A stretch of 64,000 bases of DNA from JAEYFP01 sp047602645 (GCA_047602645.1 JASGGU010000003.1:62001-126000); one strand, 5' to 3'; counted from the first letter of the stretch, positions 16,325 through 24,797 are shown. Notes: generated by a model from the sequence alone, not told the origin. Numbers and translations are program-made.

Positions 16325-16509
16325 CTGTAGCTGGCGAGCAGAGACTTCAGGGCTTCCAAATCCTCCATCGTTTCACTCCAGTATTTATAAGTCAGTACTT
16401 CCGGGTGCTGTAACTGAATGACATACAATGAACCGTATATCACGGAAAGCGGGTTGATGATGTCGTGCATCGCACGTTTATATGTGTTTTGTTCATATGA
16501 ACTAAGCAT
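16294..16509 (-). CDS. Stand-alone HisKA-like phosphoacceptor protein, 71 residues
   Basis: The core YKRAMHDIINPLSVIYGSL carries the H-box pattern of histidine kinases (His-Asp followed by Asn-Pro-Leu), followed by a second helix (YWSETMEDLEALKSLLASY), as in a dimerisation/phosphotransfer domain. There is no ATP-binding domain in this or any other frame nearby, no membrane segment and no sensor. AAGGAGG seven bases upstream of ATG 16509 is strong, so the gene is probably expressed as such; a start at 16539 is less likely. It overlaps the reductase gene tail-to-tail by 31 bases. Could be a phosphorelay intermediate or a remnant of a kinase. Confidence 0.6.
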   Translation of the reverse strand: MLSSYEQNTYKRAMHDIINPLSVIYGSLYVIQLQHPEVLTYKYWSETMEDLEALKSLLASYSYSSEPKSNT

Positions 16510-16632
16510 AGAATTCCTCCTTTTGAATGATGCTTTCATTCGTTATAATTACGTAATGCTTTATGTATAGGTATATATTAACAAGGTTTAAATAAAAAAA
16601 AACGAAAATTTTGTCGAGGGAGATGTTAAAAA

Positions 16633-17043
16633 ATGATAAAAAATGACTGTATTTTTTGTGAAATTTCGAACGGTGAAATTCCATCTAAGACGATCTATGA
16701 GGATGATGATTTTCGGGTGATTCTTGATGTCTCACCGGCAACGAAGGGACATGCGCTGCTGCTTCCGAAAGTACATTATGCAGATCTTTATGAGCTGGAT
16801 GAGGACATGGCGGGAAAGGCGATGAAGCTCGCAAAACGGATTGCCGCACAAATGAAAGAGAAGCTTGGCTGTGACGGCTTTAATATTGTTCAGAATAATG
16901 GTGAAACAGCAGGACAGACTGTTTTTCATTTTCATATGCATCTGATTCCGAGATATGCGGATGATAATCAGAAAATCGGATGGAATCCAACCTCGCCGGC
17001 CGCAGAGGAGCTCGCAGCAATTCAAAATAAAATAATTGGTTAG
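16633..17043 (+). CDS. HIT-family nucleotide hydrolase
   Basis: 136 residues, full length for a bacterial Hint/HIT protein. N-terminal CIFCEISNGEIPS with the zinc-type Cys pair and the C-terminal catalytic triad HFHMHLIPRY (about residue 99) are intact. Such proteins hydrolyse nucleoside phosphoramidates such as AMP-lysine. GAGGGAG lies upstream. The stop codon is within a hairpin shared with the end of murG. Confidence 0.93.
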   Translation: MIKNDCIFCEISNGEIPSKTIYEDDDFRVILDVSPATKGHALLLPKVHYADLYELDEDMAGKAMKLAKRIAAQMKEKLGCDGFNIVQNNGETAGQTVFHFHMHLIPRYADDNQKIGWNPTSPAAEELAAIQNKIIG

Positions 17044-17064
17044 GAAAAGCTCTTAACCAATTAT
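17032..17064. terminator. Two-way terminator between the HIT gene and murG
   Basis: Perfect 11-base inverted repeat (ATAATTGGTTA and its complement), extended by three further pairs, holding the stop codons of both converging genes. On the minus strand it is followed by a T-rich tract, so it works best for murG. Confidence 0.75.
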
Positions 17065-18120
17065 CGTTTCTTCTATGAGTTGAATAATTGTAGAGATCGC
17101 ATCCTTCTGCGGGCTTTTTTCCATCTGGGCAATAAAGTCGGTACGTCGTTCGTAGAGCAGACGAACCGCAGATAAAAGCAGCTCATCAGTCAGGGTTTCT
17201 TCCTCTAATACGAGCGAGAAGCCCTGTTTTTCAAACGAACGGGCATTCAGCAGCTGATCGCCGCGGCTGTTTCCTGACGGAAGCGGAATCAAGAGATTCG
17301 GTTTTTTCAGCGCGGCAAGCTCACAGATTGCGTTGGCACCGGCTCTTGATATGACGAGATCGGCAAGTGCCAGCAAGTCCTTTAATTCCTCTTTGATATA
17401 ATCAAATTGCCTGTAGCCTTCCATATGGTTAAGGTCCGGATCCGTTTTTCCCTTACCGCACAGATGAACAATCTGAAATTCACCGAGCAGTTTGGGAAGG
17501 ATTGATCGGACGGCTCGATTGACCGCCACGGCGCCAAGACTGCCGCCCATGACGAGCAGGACGGGCTTGTTTGCGGTAAAGCCGCAGAAATCAAGCGCTT
17601 TTATTTTATTTCCTTCCAGAAGCTCTTTTCTGATCGGAGAACCGGATAAAACAGCCTTTTCAGCTGGAAGTTGCTTGACTGTTTCCGGAAAGTTGCAGCA
17701 TATCTTTGCGGCTGACGACAGACAGAGCCTGTTCGCAAGTCCCGGCGTCATATCGGATTCGTGGAGAATGGCAGGTATTTTATTTTTTTTTGCCGCGATG
17801 ACGACGGGAACCGACACAAAACCGCCCTTTGAAAAGACAATGGACGGCTTCAATTCCATCATTAGTTTATTCGCTTCTGAAAAACCTTTTATCACACGAA
17901 ACGGGTCCGTAAAGTTTTTTACATCAAAATATCTGCGAAGTTTTCCGGAAGAAATACCGTGATAGGGAATTCCGTAGTCACCGATCAAAGATTTTTCGAT
18001 TCCTCCATATGAACCGATATAATGGATTTCATACCCTTTTTCTTTTAGTAGCGGAAGCAGAGCGATATTGGGTGTGACATGTCCGGCCGTACCGCCGCCT
18101 GTAAGAACAATTCGTTTCAT
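17053..18120 (-). CDS. murG: MurG, lipid II-forming GlcNAc transferase
   Basis: Peripheral membrane glycosyltransferase that adds GlcNAc to lipid I to give lipid II, the last cytoplasmic step of peptidoglycan precursor synthesis. 355 residues, full length. N-terminal loop GGGTAGHVTPNIAL (about 8-21), HESDMTPGLANRL, second domain loop GGSLGAVAVN and the UDP-binding region SRAGANAICELAAL plus PLPSGNSRGDQLLNA are all visible. AAGGAG lies about 12 bases before the start. It stands alone, outside a dcw cluster; ddl, murF and murI are elsewhere in this window. Confidence 0.95.
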   Translation of the reverse strand: MKRIVLTGGGTAGHVTPNIALLPLLKEKGYEIHYIGSYGGIEKSLIGDYGIPYHGISSGKLRRYFDVKNFTDPFRVIKGFSEANKLMMELKPSIVFSKGGFVSVPVVIAAKKNKIPAILHESDMTPGLANRLCLSSAAKICCNFPETVKQLPAEKAVLSGSPIRKELLEGNKIKALDFCGFTANKPVLLVMGGSLGAVAVNRAVRSILPKLLGEFQIVHLCGKGKTDPDLNHMEGYRQFDYIKEELKDLLALADLVISRAGANAICELAALKKPNLLIPLPSGNSRGDQLLNARSFEKQGFSLVLEEETLTDELLLSAVRLLYERRTDFIAQMEKSPQKDAISTIIQLIEETIIG

Positions 18121-18298
18121 GGATTCTGATTCTCCTTTTTAAATAGGAAACTTATTCTTTGCAAAGTATAACATATATAAAAAATAATTGGAAGAGTCTC
18201 CGCGTTTCGAGGTTTTTCGCGCAATAACAGCGGTATACTGACTCGTATAAGGATCTATTACACGCAGATGTCAGATAATCAACAGGAGGGGTTGAACA

Positions 18299-18637
18299 AT
18301 GAGAGCAATATTGGAGATGATCGGAAGCAATCAGGGGTATCTATATGGAATTTTGCTGTTTTTTTGCCAGGCGTTTCTCATTATTTATTTTATGCACGAA
18401 ATGAGAAGAAAAGAAAGACTTCTATATAAATATATCGACAAGAAGCTGTCTGTACATGGAATGGCGGTTTCCAGTGCGATAGAGGCAAATCAGGTGCCTC
18501 GGGCGTCCATTCTTTCGGAGGAGGAGCTCCATATGCTGCTGACTCCGCTGGAAGAGGAAAAAAGTGTGATTAAAACAGAACGGATAGAGGATGATAAGCT
18601 GATCGAAGAGCTTCTCAGCGAAATTTTATCTTGCTAA
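18299..18637 (+). CDS. Small single-pass membrane protein, unknown function
   Basis: 112 residues: one membrane helix near the N-terminus (about 14-32: YGILLFFCQAFLIIYFM), then a basic juxtamembrane segment (RRKERLLYKYIDKK) and an acidic cytoplasmic tail. Strong AGGAGGGG seven bases before ATG supports a real gene. I do not recognise a family. It lies upstream of pgi in the same direction, separated by 114 bases that hold short repeats. Confidence 0.6.
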   Translation: MRAILEMIGSNQGYLYGILLFFCQAFLIIYFMHEMRRKERLLYKYIDKKLSVHGMAVSSAIEANQVPRASILSEEELHMLLTPLEEEKSVIKTERIEDDKLIEELLSEILSC

Positions 18638-18663
18638 ACATGATACCTTTTGCTAAACTAGAT
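18632..18663 (+). repeat. Two direct repeats upstream of pgi
   Basis: TGCTAAACATGAT (18632-18644) and TGCTAAACTAGAT (18651-18663), 19 bases apart start to start. Downstream, TGCGTATG (18663-18670) can pair with CATACGCA (18719-18726), bringing the pgi leader into a long hairpin. Possible operator or leader structure; no factor can be named. Confidence 0.35.
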
Positions 18664-18751
18664 GCGTATGCAGCAATGTGACTTAAAAATCGCTGTGTGG
18701 AAATTCAGGTATACTGCGCATACGCAGTTATCATGCAAAGGAGCTAATAAG

Positions 18752-20101
18752 ATGAGCAGCAAAGTAACTTATGATTATAGCAAGGCTTCCTCTTTTATCA
18801 GTGAGCAGGAAATTGAGCTGATGGGAAAACTTGCAGAAGATGCGAAAAAATTACTCGTGGCAAAGACAGGTGCAGGAAATGATTTTTTGGGTTGGATTGA
18901 TCTTCCTGTAGATTATGATAAGGAAGAATTTGCGAGAATTTTGAAGGCAGCAGAAAAGATAAAAAATGATTCGGAGGTACTTCTTGTAATCGGCATCGGA
19001 GGTTCATACCTGGGTGCCAGAGCGGCAATTGAATTTTTGAGACACAGCTTTTATAATACGGTGTCCAAAGAAATCAGAAAGACGTCCGAAATCTATTTTG
19101 TAGGAAACAGCATCAGCAGCACTTATATCAGGCATCTGATGGATGTGATCGGAGAAAGAGATTTCTCTATTAATATGATTTCCAAATCCGGCACGACGAC
19201 AGAGCCGGCAATCGCATTTCGCGTATTTAAGGAGATGCTGGAGAATAAGTACGGTAAGGCTGAGGCGGCAAAGAGAATTTATGCGACGACGGATAAGTCC
19301 AGAGGTTCGCTGAAAAATCTGGCGACAGAGGAGGGCTATGAAAGCTTTGTTGTGCCGGATGATGTCGGCGGACGTTTTTCTGTTTTGACAGCAGTCGGTT
19401 TGCTTCCGATTGCAGCCAGCGGCGCAGATATCAATAAGCTGATGGAAGGCGCACAGGCGGGACGTGAGCATGCATTGAAGGCCGATTTTAAGAATAATGA
19501 TGCGCTTCAGTATGCGGCTATAAGAAATATCCTTTTGAGAAAGGGAAAACAGATTGAAATTATGGCAAACTATGAGCCGGGCGTTCATTTCATATCTGAA
19601 TGGTGGAAGCAGCTCTACGGAGAGAGCGAAGGAAAGGATCAGAAGGGTATTTTTCCGGCAGCGGTTGATCTGACGACAGATCTCCATTCCATGGGACAGT
19701 TTATTCAGGACGGTTCCAGAAACCTATTTGAGACAGTACTTGACATTGAGACCTCCAGAGAGGAAATTATTATCGGAGAAGAACCGGTCGATTTGGACGG
19801 CTTGAATTATCTGGCGGGAAAAACAGTGGACTTTGTGAATAAAAGTGCGATGAACGGAACAATTCTTGCACATACGGACGGTAATGTGCCTAATACGGTC
19901 ATTCGCATTCCCGAAGTAAACGAATATTATCTGGGTCAGCTTTTCTATTTCTTTGAATTTGCGTGCGGTGTGAGTGGCTATATGCTCGGAGTGAATCCGT
20001 TTAATCAGCCGGGAGTGGAGAGCTACAAGAAGAATATGTTTGCTTTGTTAGGGAAACCGGGCTATGAAGAAGCAAGAGAGCAGTTATTGAAGAGATTATA
20101 G
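18752..20101 (+). CDS. pgi: Glucose-6-phosphate isomerase
   Basis: Interconverts glucose-6-phosphate and fructose-6-phosphate in glycolysis, cytoplasmic. 449 residues, the short bacterial form. Signatures: VIGIGGSYLGARAA, SKSGTTTEPAIAFR (about 145), and the PGI motif around VGGRFSVLTAVGLLP; GVNPFNQPGVESYK near the C-terminus. Start at ATG 18752 with AAGGAG eight bases upstream; the frame extends to 18662 but without family sequence or a ribosome site. Followed by a strong terminator. Confidence 0.97.
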   Translation: MSSKVTYDYSKASSFISEQEIELMGKLAEDAKKLLVAKTGAGNDFLGWIDLPVDYDKEEFARILKAAEKIKNDSEVLLVIGIGGSYLGARAAIEFLRHSFYNTVSKEIRKTSEIYFVGNSISSTYIRHLMDVIGERDFSINMISKSGTTTEPAIAFRVFKEMLENKYGKAEAAKRIYATTDKSRGSLKNLATEEGYESFVVPDDVGGRFSVLTAVGLLPIAASGADINKLMEGAQAGREHALKADFKNNDALQYAAIRNILLRKGKQIEIMANYEPGVHFISEWWKQLYGESEGKDQKGIFPAAVDLTTDLHSMGQFIQDGSRNLFETVLDIETSREEIIIGEEPVDLDGLNYLAGKTVDFVNKSAMNGTILAHTDGNVPNTVIRIPEVNEYYLGQLFYFFEFACGVSGYMLGVNPFNQPGVESYKKNMFALLGKPGYEEAREQLLKRL

Positions 20102-20111
20102 ACTTAAAAGA

Positions 20112-20148
20112 ATGGGCAAGTTCTTTTTTTAATAAAGAACTTGCCCAT
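20112..20148. terminator. Two-way terminator after pgi
   Basis: 15-base perfect inverted repeat (ATGGGCAAGTTCTTT and complement) with a 7-base AT loop, between the converging pgi and response regulator genes. T-rich on both sides of the loop, so usable in both directions. Confidence 0.85.
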
Positions 20149-20173
20149 ATGGAATACTATTGACTTTGTGCCA

Positions 20174-20863
20174 TTATACTTTAAATCGATACCCCACGCC
20201 CCAAATTGTCTCGATATACTGAGGCTTTGCGGTATCAAACTCTATTTTTTCCCTGATCTTCTTAATGTGTACAGTGACTGTTGCGATATCACCGATTGAA
20301 TCCATATCCCAGATTTTGCGGAACAGCTCCTCTTTTGTGAATACATGGTTCGGATTTTGAGCCATAAAGGTGAGTAAATCAAATTCTTTAGTCGTAAAGG
20401 CCTTTTCCTCACCGTCTATATAGACGCGGCGAGCGGTCTTGTCGATTTTCAGGCCGCGGATTTCGATAATTTCGTTGGTATTTGCATTACTGCCAATCAG
20501 ACGTTCATATCTGGCAAGATGTGCTTTCACCCGGGCTACCAGTTCACTCGGACTGAAGGGCTTTGTCATATAATCGTCGGCGCCCAGTCCTAATCCCCTG
20601 ATTTTGTCGATATCATCTTTTTTTGCGGAAACCATAATGATCGGTGTGTTCTTTGTTTTTCTGATCTGCCTGCAGATTTCAAAGCCGTCAACCTTCGGAA
20701 GCATCAGGTCGAGGATAAATAAGTCAAATTCCTCCCCCATGGCTTTTGCCAAACCTGAATCTCCGCTGTTTTCTATTTCCACTTCAAAACCGGAAAGCTC
20801 CAGATAATCTTTTTCAAGTTCTGCGATTGCTTCCTCATCCTCAACAATAAGTATTTTACTCAT
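20174..20863 (-). CDS. OmpR-family response regulator
   Basis: 229 residues. Receiver domain (1-120): acidic pair VEDEE near the N-terminus, phosphoacceptor Asp in LFILDLMLPKVDG (about 53), VSAKKD and KPF (switch Lys). DNA-binding winged helix (about 130-229): FTTKEFDLLTFMAQNPNHVFTKEELFRKIW and the C-terminal ETIWGVGYRF. Paired with the histidine kinase directly upstream, overlapping by eight bases. The signal is unknown; envelope sensing would be usual for this class. Confidence 0.95.
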   Translation of the reverse strand: MSKILIVEDEEAIAELEKDYLELSGFEVEIENSGDSGLAKAMGEEFDLFILDLMLPKVDGFEICRQIRKTKNTPIIMVSAKKDDIDKIRGLGLGADDYMTKPFSPSELVARVKAHLARYERLIGSNANTNEIIEIRGLKIDKTARRVYIDGEEKAFTTKEFDLLTFMAQNPNHVFTKEELFRKIWDMDSIGDIATVTVHIKKIREKIEFDTAKPQYIETIWGVGYRFKV

Positions 20864-22346
20864 TTTCCAGTACCTCCTGATATTTTCTTAGAACAAAATG
20901 AATTGTGGTTCCGGCGCCTTCCTTACTTGTCGCCCAGATATAGCCGCCGTGATCCTCAATAATTTTCTTTACGATGGAGAGCCCGATGCCGCTTCCGCCC
21001 TGTGAGGAATTTCGGGAGGCATCTGTCCGAAAGAACCGATCAAAGATATTCAGCAGATCTTTCTGTGCAATTCCTTTTCCGTTGTCCTCAATTTCAACCT
21101 GAATCGAATCGCTGTTATCGTTGATGCGGATTTCAATGCTGCCTTCCGGCTTATCCATATATTTAACCGAATTTCCGATAATATTTCCGACAACACGCCG
21201 GAGTTGTTCGGGATCTGCGATAATCCGGGTCGAACTGTCTACATAATTGCTGTAGTTGAGCGTGATATTTTTGGATTCCAGATCCAATCCGATTTCTTCG
21301 ATACAATCATTGAAGTAATCGCTGACATTAATCCGATGAAAATTATACGGAATGCGGTTTGTATCAATTTTTGAATAAAGTGTCAGTTCATTGATGAGCC
21401 GGTCCATTTCGTTGGCTTTATTGTAAATCGTTTTGATATACCGGTCCATTTTTTCGGGCGTATCGGCGACACCGTCCATAATGCCTTCGACGTAGCCCTT
21501 GATGGCCGTGATCGGTGTTTTCAAATCGTGGGAAATATTGCTGATCAATTCCCTGTTTTCCGTATCATAGCGAACCTTCGTCTCGGTGGAATCCTTCAGG
21601 CGTTTTCTCATCTCGTCGAAATTGTTGCAGAGCAGGCAAAATTCATCCTTGCCTTCGGTAGCGATAGAAAAGTCGAGATTTCCTTCGGAAATATTCTGCA
21701 TTGCCTCGCTGAGCTTTCGAACCGGTTTTACGACACTCCTGTAGGTTTCTCTCGTTGTAAAAATGCTCGTGATAATCAAGATAGCAGTCACTGCGATGAC
21801 AAGGTTGACAACATAGGAGGAGGGCGTAAGCGTGGAAAGCTTTGTAATAATATAGGCAATTCCCGTAGAACCGTCAGAAAAAGTGATATCCACTTTTTTG
21901 ACGAGACGCTGCTCTTCTCCGAAATAATAATCTCGTGTATCATTTTCAACGTCTCCGCTGCCAAAGCCGGGCAGCTTCTCCAGAAGTTCCGTACTGTCCT
22001 CCTCATTGCCCATATAATAAAAATCATCACCTGCCCGCAGGATGAGGTAAGAGGATTTGGAAGAAAGCTTTTCATTAAATTCTGAAAGGAATCCGATATC
22101 CTGTAACCGGTCGGGATCGCTGCCGGCAATTTGCCGGAGTGTATTGTAGGACGTCCGTGTCAGCCGACTGAAGGCCTGCACAGAATTCGTGAGTACTTCA
22201 TAGTTATATTCTGTTTCAATTCCGTAATTTTTATAGATAAATTTGAGCTGATATATGCTTAAAATAATAAAAGCGCAGGCAGTCAAAACCAAGGGTAGAA
22301 TTACGGTTACAAACGCGGTAAGCGTCAGCCGGGTTTTTAATTTCAT
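20856..22346 (-). CDS. Membrane sensor histidine kinase
   Basis: 496 residues. Two membrane helices (about 7-30 and 180-200) enclose a 150-residue external sensor of no recognised type. HAMP (about 205-255), HisKA with SNISHDLKTPITAIKGY (phospho-His about 275), and the ATP-binding domain with N box (VVGNIIGNSVKY), DNGKGI, and GGSGIGLSIVKKI. ATG 22346 with GAGGA upstream is preferred over in-frame starts at 22367 and 22424. Cognate of the adjacent response regulator; same operon. Confidence 0.94.
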   Translation of the reverse strand: MKLKTRLTLTAFVTVILPLVLTACAFIILSIYQLKFIYKNYGIETEYNYEVLTNSVQAFSRLTRTSYNTLRQIAGSDPDRLQDIGFLSEFNEKLSSKSSYLILRAGDDFYYMGNEEDSTELLEKLPGFGSGDVENDTRDYYFGEEQRLVKKVDITFSDGSTGIAYIITKLSTLTPSSYVVNLVIAVTAILIITSIFTTRETYRSVVKPVRKLSEAMQNISEGNLDFSIATEGKDEFCLLCNNFDEMRKRLKDSTETKVRYDTENRELISNISHDLKTPITAIKGYVEGIMDGVADTPEKMDRYIKTIYNKANEMDRLINELTLYSKIDTNRIPYNFHRINVSDYFNDCIEEIGLDLESKNITLNYSNYVDSSTRIIADPEQLRRVVGNIIGNSVKYMDKPEGSIEIRINDNSDSIQVEIEDNGKGIAQKDLLNIFDRFFRTDASRNSSQGGSGIGLSIVKKIIEDHGGYIWATSKEGAGTTIHFVLRKYQEVLENE

Positions 22347-22493
22347 AAATGATTCCTCGTGATTCATGGCGTACCGGCCAAAACAAAGATGGGCGCGGCA
22401 GATGAGACATTTTAAGTATAGCATATTTATGGGAATCCGTACCTATAATTAGTCTAAAAAATTATAAAAAAACTATAAAATAATGATTAGCTA

Positions 22494-22521
22494 TTGACAT
22501 CTGATAAAAAACGTTTATACT
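22494..22521 (+). promoter_or_regulatory. Promoter of the perR-rubrerythrin unit
   Basis: Perfect TTGACA (22494-22499), 16 bases, TATACT (22516-22521). Predicted start near 22528, inside the palindrome listed next. Confidence 0.75.
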
Positions 22522-22525
22522 AAAA

Positions 22526-22540
22526 TAGTAACAGTTACTA
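22526..22540 (+). promoter_or_regulatory. 7-1-7 palindrome, likely PerR/Fur-family operator
   Basis: TAGTAAC-A-GTTACTA, a perfect 7-1-7 inverted repeat, the layout of Fur-family boxes, sitting on the predicted transcription start. Bound regulator would block RNA polymerase, so autoregulation by the downstream PerR-like protein is likely. The sequence itself differs from the Bacillus PerR box. Confidence 0.6.
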
Positions 22541-22558
22541 ATATTAAGGAGGTGGAAT

Positions 22559-22957
22559 GTGAATCTTAAATACAGCAGACAGAGGGAAGCTATTAAAGAG
22601 TTTTTAATGACAAGAAACGATCATCCAACAGCAGATGTCGTGTATATGAATGTCAGAGAAGAATTTCCCAATATCAGTCTGGGCACTGTATACAGGAATC
22701 TTACGCTGCTTTCTGATATTGGTGAAATCATGAAGCTGAATCTGGGAGACGGTGCTGATCATTTCGACGGAAATACGAAGCTGCATTATCATTTTGTCTG
22801 TACAGCCTGTCATTGTGTTATGGATTTGGATATGACAGATCTGGACGGCATCAATGAGACAGCGGGAATTAATTTTTCGGGTCGGATAGACGGGCATAAT
22901 GCTCATTTTTACGGACTGTGTAAAGACTGTATTAAAAAATCCCAGGCACATGATTAA
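22559..22957 (+). CDS. perR: PerR-like peroxide regulator (Fur family)
   Basis: 132 residues, metal-dependent repressor. N-terminal winged helix (ISLGTVYRNLTLLSDIGEI). Structural zinc Cys pairs at 81/84 (CTAC) and 121/124 (CKDC). Regulatory-metal ligands visible: His in NDHPTADVV, His in ADHFDG, HYH at 76-78 and Asp in VMDL (89); an Asp rather than Glu at the last position favours PerR over Fur. GTG start with AAGGAGG six bases upstream. First gene of a unit with two rubrerythrins, the enzymes expected under PerR control in anaerobes. Confidence 0.9.
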   Translation: MNLKYSRQREAIKEFLMTRNDHPTADVVYMNVREEFPNISLGTVYRNLTLLSDIGEIMKLNLGDGADHFDGNTKLHYHFVCTACHCVMDLDMTDLDGINETAGINFSGRIDGHNAHFYGLCKDCIKKSQAHD

Positions 22958-22990
22958 AAATGAAATTCAAAGAAAAGGAGAGCAAAGGTT

Positions 22991-23530
22991 ATGAAGTTTG
23001 TATGTCAGGTATGTGGTTATGTTCATGAAGGGGATGCGGCACCGGAATTTTGTCCGCAGTGTAAGGCACCTGCATCTAAGTTTACGGCACAGTCAGGAGA
23101 AATGCAGTGGGCTGCAGAGCATGTGGTAGGTGTTGCAAAGGGAGTCAGCGAGGATATCATCAATGACTTGAGAATGAATTTTACAGGGGAATGCACGGAA
23201 GTAGGAATGTATCTTGCAATGGCAAGAGTTGCCCATAGAGAAGGATATCCGGAAATTGGTTTATACTGGGAGAAAGCAGCTCATGAAGAGGCAGAGCATG
23301 CCGCAAAATTTGCGGAACTGTTAGGCGAAGTTGTGACTGACAGCACAAAGAAAAATCTTGAGATGAGAGTAGAGGCGGAAAACGGAGCGACAGCCGGCAA
23401 GTTTGATCTTGCTAAGCGCGCGAAGGAACAGAATCTTGATGCAATTCATGATACCGTTCATGAAATGGCACGCGATGAAGCTCGCCACGGAAAAGCGTTC
23501 AAAGGTTTGCTTGAAAGATATTTTGGTTAA
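22991..23530 (+). CDS. Reverse rubrerythrin
   Basis: 179 residues, with the domain order reversed relative to classic rubrerythrin: N-terminal rubredoxin-type iron site (Cys 5, 8, 21, 24) then a four-helix diiron domain with ECTEVGMYL, EEAEH and ARDEARHGKAF supplying Glu/His ligands. Such proteins reduce hydrogen peroxide (and oxygen) to water with NADH-derived electrons in clostridia. Cytoplasmic. Preceded by AAAGGAGAG. Co-directed with perR and the classic rubrerythrin. Confidence 0.93.
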   Translation: MKFVCQVCGYVHEGDAAPEFCPQCKAPASKFTAQSGEMQWAAEHVVGVAKGVSEDIINDLRMNFTGECTEVGMYLAMARVAHREGYPEIGLYWEKAAHEEAEHAAKFAELLGEVVTDSTKKNLEMRVEAENGATAGKFDLAKRAKEQNLDAIHDTVHEMARDEARHGKAFKGLLERYFG

Positions 23531-23567
23531 TCAATTCAGATAGAAAATCAATTTGGAGGACAAAAGT

Positions 23568-24104
23568 ATGTCAAAATATGCAGGAACTAAAACAGAGCAG
23601 AACTTAAAGGAAGCATTTGCAGGAGAATCTCAGGCAAGAAATAAATATACTTTTTATGCATCTGCCGCAAAGAAGGCCGGTTATGAGCAGCTTGCGGCAC
23701 TGTATTTAGAGACAGCGGATCAGGAAAAAGAACATGCAAAAATGTGGTTCAAGGAGTTTCATGGAATCGGCGGCCAGGAGGAAAATCTTGTGGATGCGGC
23801 AGCGGGCGAGAATGAGGAATGGACGAGCATGTATGTGCGGATGGCCAGAGAAGCAAGAGAAGATGGCTTCAAGGAGCTTGCCGTGAAGTTTGAAGGCGTG
23901 GCAAGGGTAGAGGCAGCGCATGAAAAAAGATACTTAAAGCTTCTGGATAGCATGAAGAATGATAAGACTTTTAAGGGTGATGCGCCTCTTGGCTGGAAGT
24001 GCCGTAACTGCGGTTACGTACACGACGGTATTGATGCGCCGGAAGTATGCCCGGTATGCGCACATCCGAAGGCTTATTTTGAACGCAAGGCAGAAAACTA
24101 CTAA
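23568..24104 (+). CDS. rbr: Rubrerythrin
   Basis: 178 residues. Diiron domain first (AGESQARNKY, DQEKEHAKMW, RVEAAHEKRY give the carboxylate and His ligands), then a rubredoxin domain at the C-terminus with WKCRNCGYV and VCPVCAHP. Peroxide reductase of anaerobes. GGAGG eight bases before ATG 23568; an in-frame ATG at 23553 is upstream of this site and unlikely. The stop codon directly abuts the start of the pseudouridine synthase gene (TAA-ATG), suggesting co-translation. Confidence 0.95.
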   Translation: MSKYAGTKTEQNLKEAFAGESQARNKYTFYASAAKKAGYEQLAALYLETADQEKEHAKMWFKEFHGIGGQEENLVDAAAGENEEWTSMYVRMAREAREDGFKELAVKFEGVARVEAAHEKRYLKLLDSMKNDKTFKGDAPLGWKCRNCGYVHDGIDAPEVCPVCAHPKAYFERKAENY

Positions 24105-24797
24105 ATGGAAATTTTATTTGAAGACACACAGCTCCTCGTTTGCAGGAAACCGGCGGGAATGCCGACACAGACCGCGGACATCCGTGCAAGGGATTTGATC
24201 GGGGAAGTCAGAAATTATTTAAAAACACAGGGAGACAGAGATTTTTATGCAGGGCTGGTTCATCGTTTGGACCAGCCTGTTGAAGGTGTTCTTGTTTTTG
24301 CAAAAAATACGTTTTCCGCTGCGGCGCTGAGCAGACAGATCAGCCAAAACCGGATGCAGAAGTATTATTTTGCGGTAGTGAACGGCATCGTACCCGATGT
24401 GGGAAAAGAAGTACGTCTGACAGATTACCTGATCAAAGATGCAAAGTCGGGAAAAGCTCAGGTTGTGGTAAAACAGGTGCAGGCGGCTAAAAAAGCAGAA
24501 CTGTACTATCGATGTGTAGTGACGGATGAAAAGGCGGACAGAAGCCTTTTAAAAATTCATTTATTGACAGGAAGATTTCATCAGATCAGAGTACAATTGG
24601 CAAATATCGGACACCCTATTCTCAACGATACAAAATATGGAGAGTCTGAAAACAGCGGCAGCCGGAATTCCTATGAAATTGCGCTATGTGCGTATTATTT
24701 GGAATTTTTTCATCCAAAAACAAATAAAAAGATGATTTTTGAAATAGAACCCAGACAAGATAGTATTCGGCAAATGAGGTCGCAATTACCAGACTAG
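24105..24797 (+). CDS. RluA-family RNA pseudouridine synthase
   Basis: 230 residues. Catalytic Asp 56 lies in LVHRLDQPVEG, the RluA signature; GRFHQIRVQLANIGHPILND is the conserved C-terminal motif. No S4 domain, as expected for a short RluA type. Target (rRNA or tRNA) cannot be told. Starts directly after the rubrerythrin stop, with no site of its own, so translation is probably coupled; why it would belong to an oxidative stress unit is unclear. Confidence 0.9.
   Translation: MEILFEDTQLLVCRKPAGMPTQTADIRARDLIGEVRNYLKTQGDRDFYAGLVHRLDQPVEGVLVFAKNTFSAAALSRQISQNRMQKYYFAVVNGIVPDVGKEVRLTDYLIKDAKSGKAQVVVKQVQAAKKAELYYRCVVTDEKADRSLLKIHLLTGRFHQIRVQLANIGHPILNDTKYGESENSGSRNSYEIALCAYYLEFFHPKTNKKMIFEIEPRQDSIRQMRSQLPD

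Noticed and set aside
19004..19687. 227-codon frame on the minus strand inside pgi
   Set aside because: Shadow of a clear pgi gene; Arg/His/Cys-rich, low-likelihood protein.
20112..20148. Large inverted repeat as a mobile element end
   Set aside because: Single copy, between converging genes, with T-runs: a terminator.
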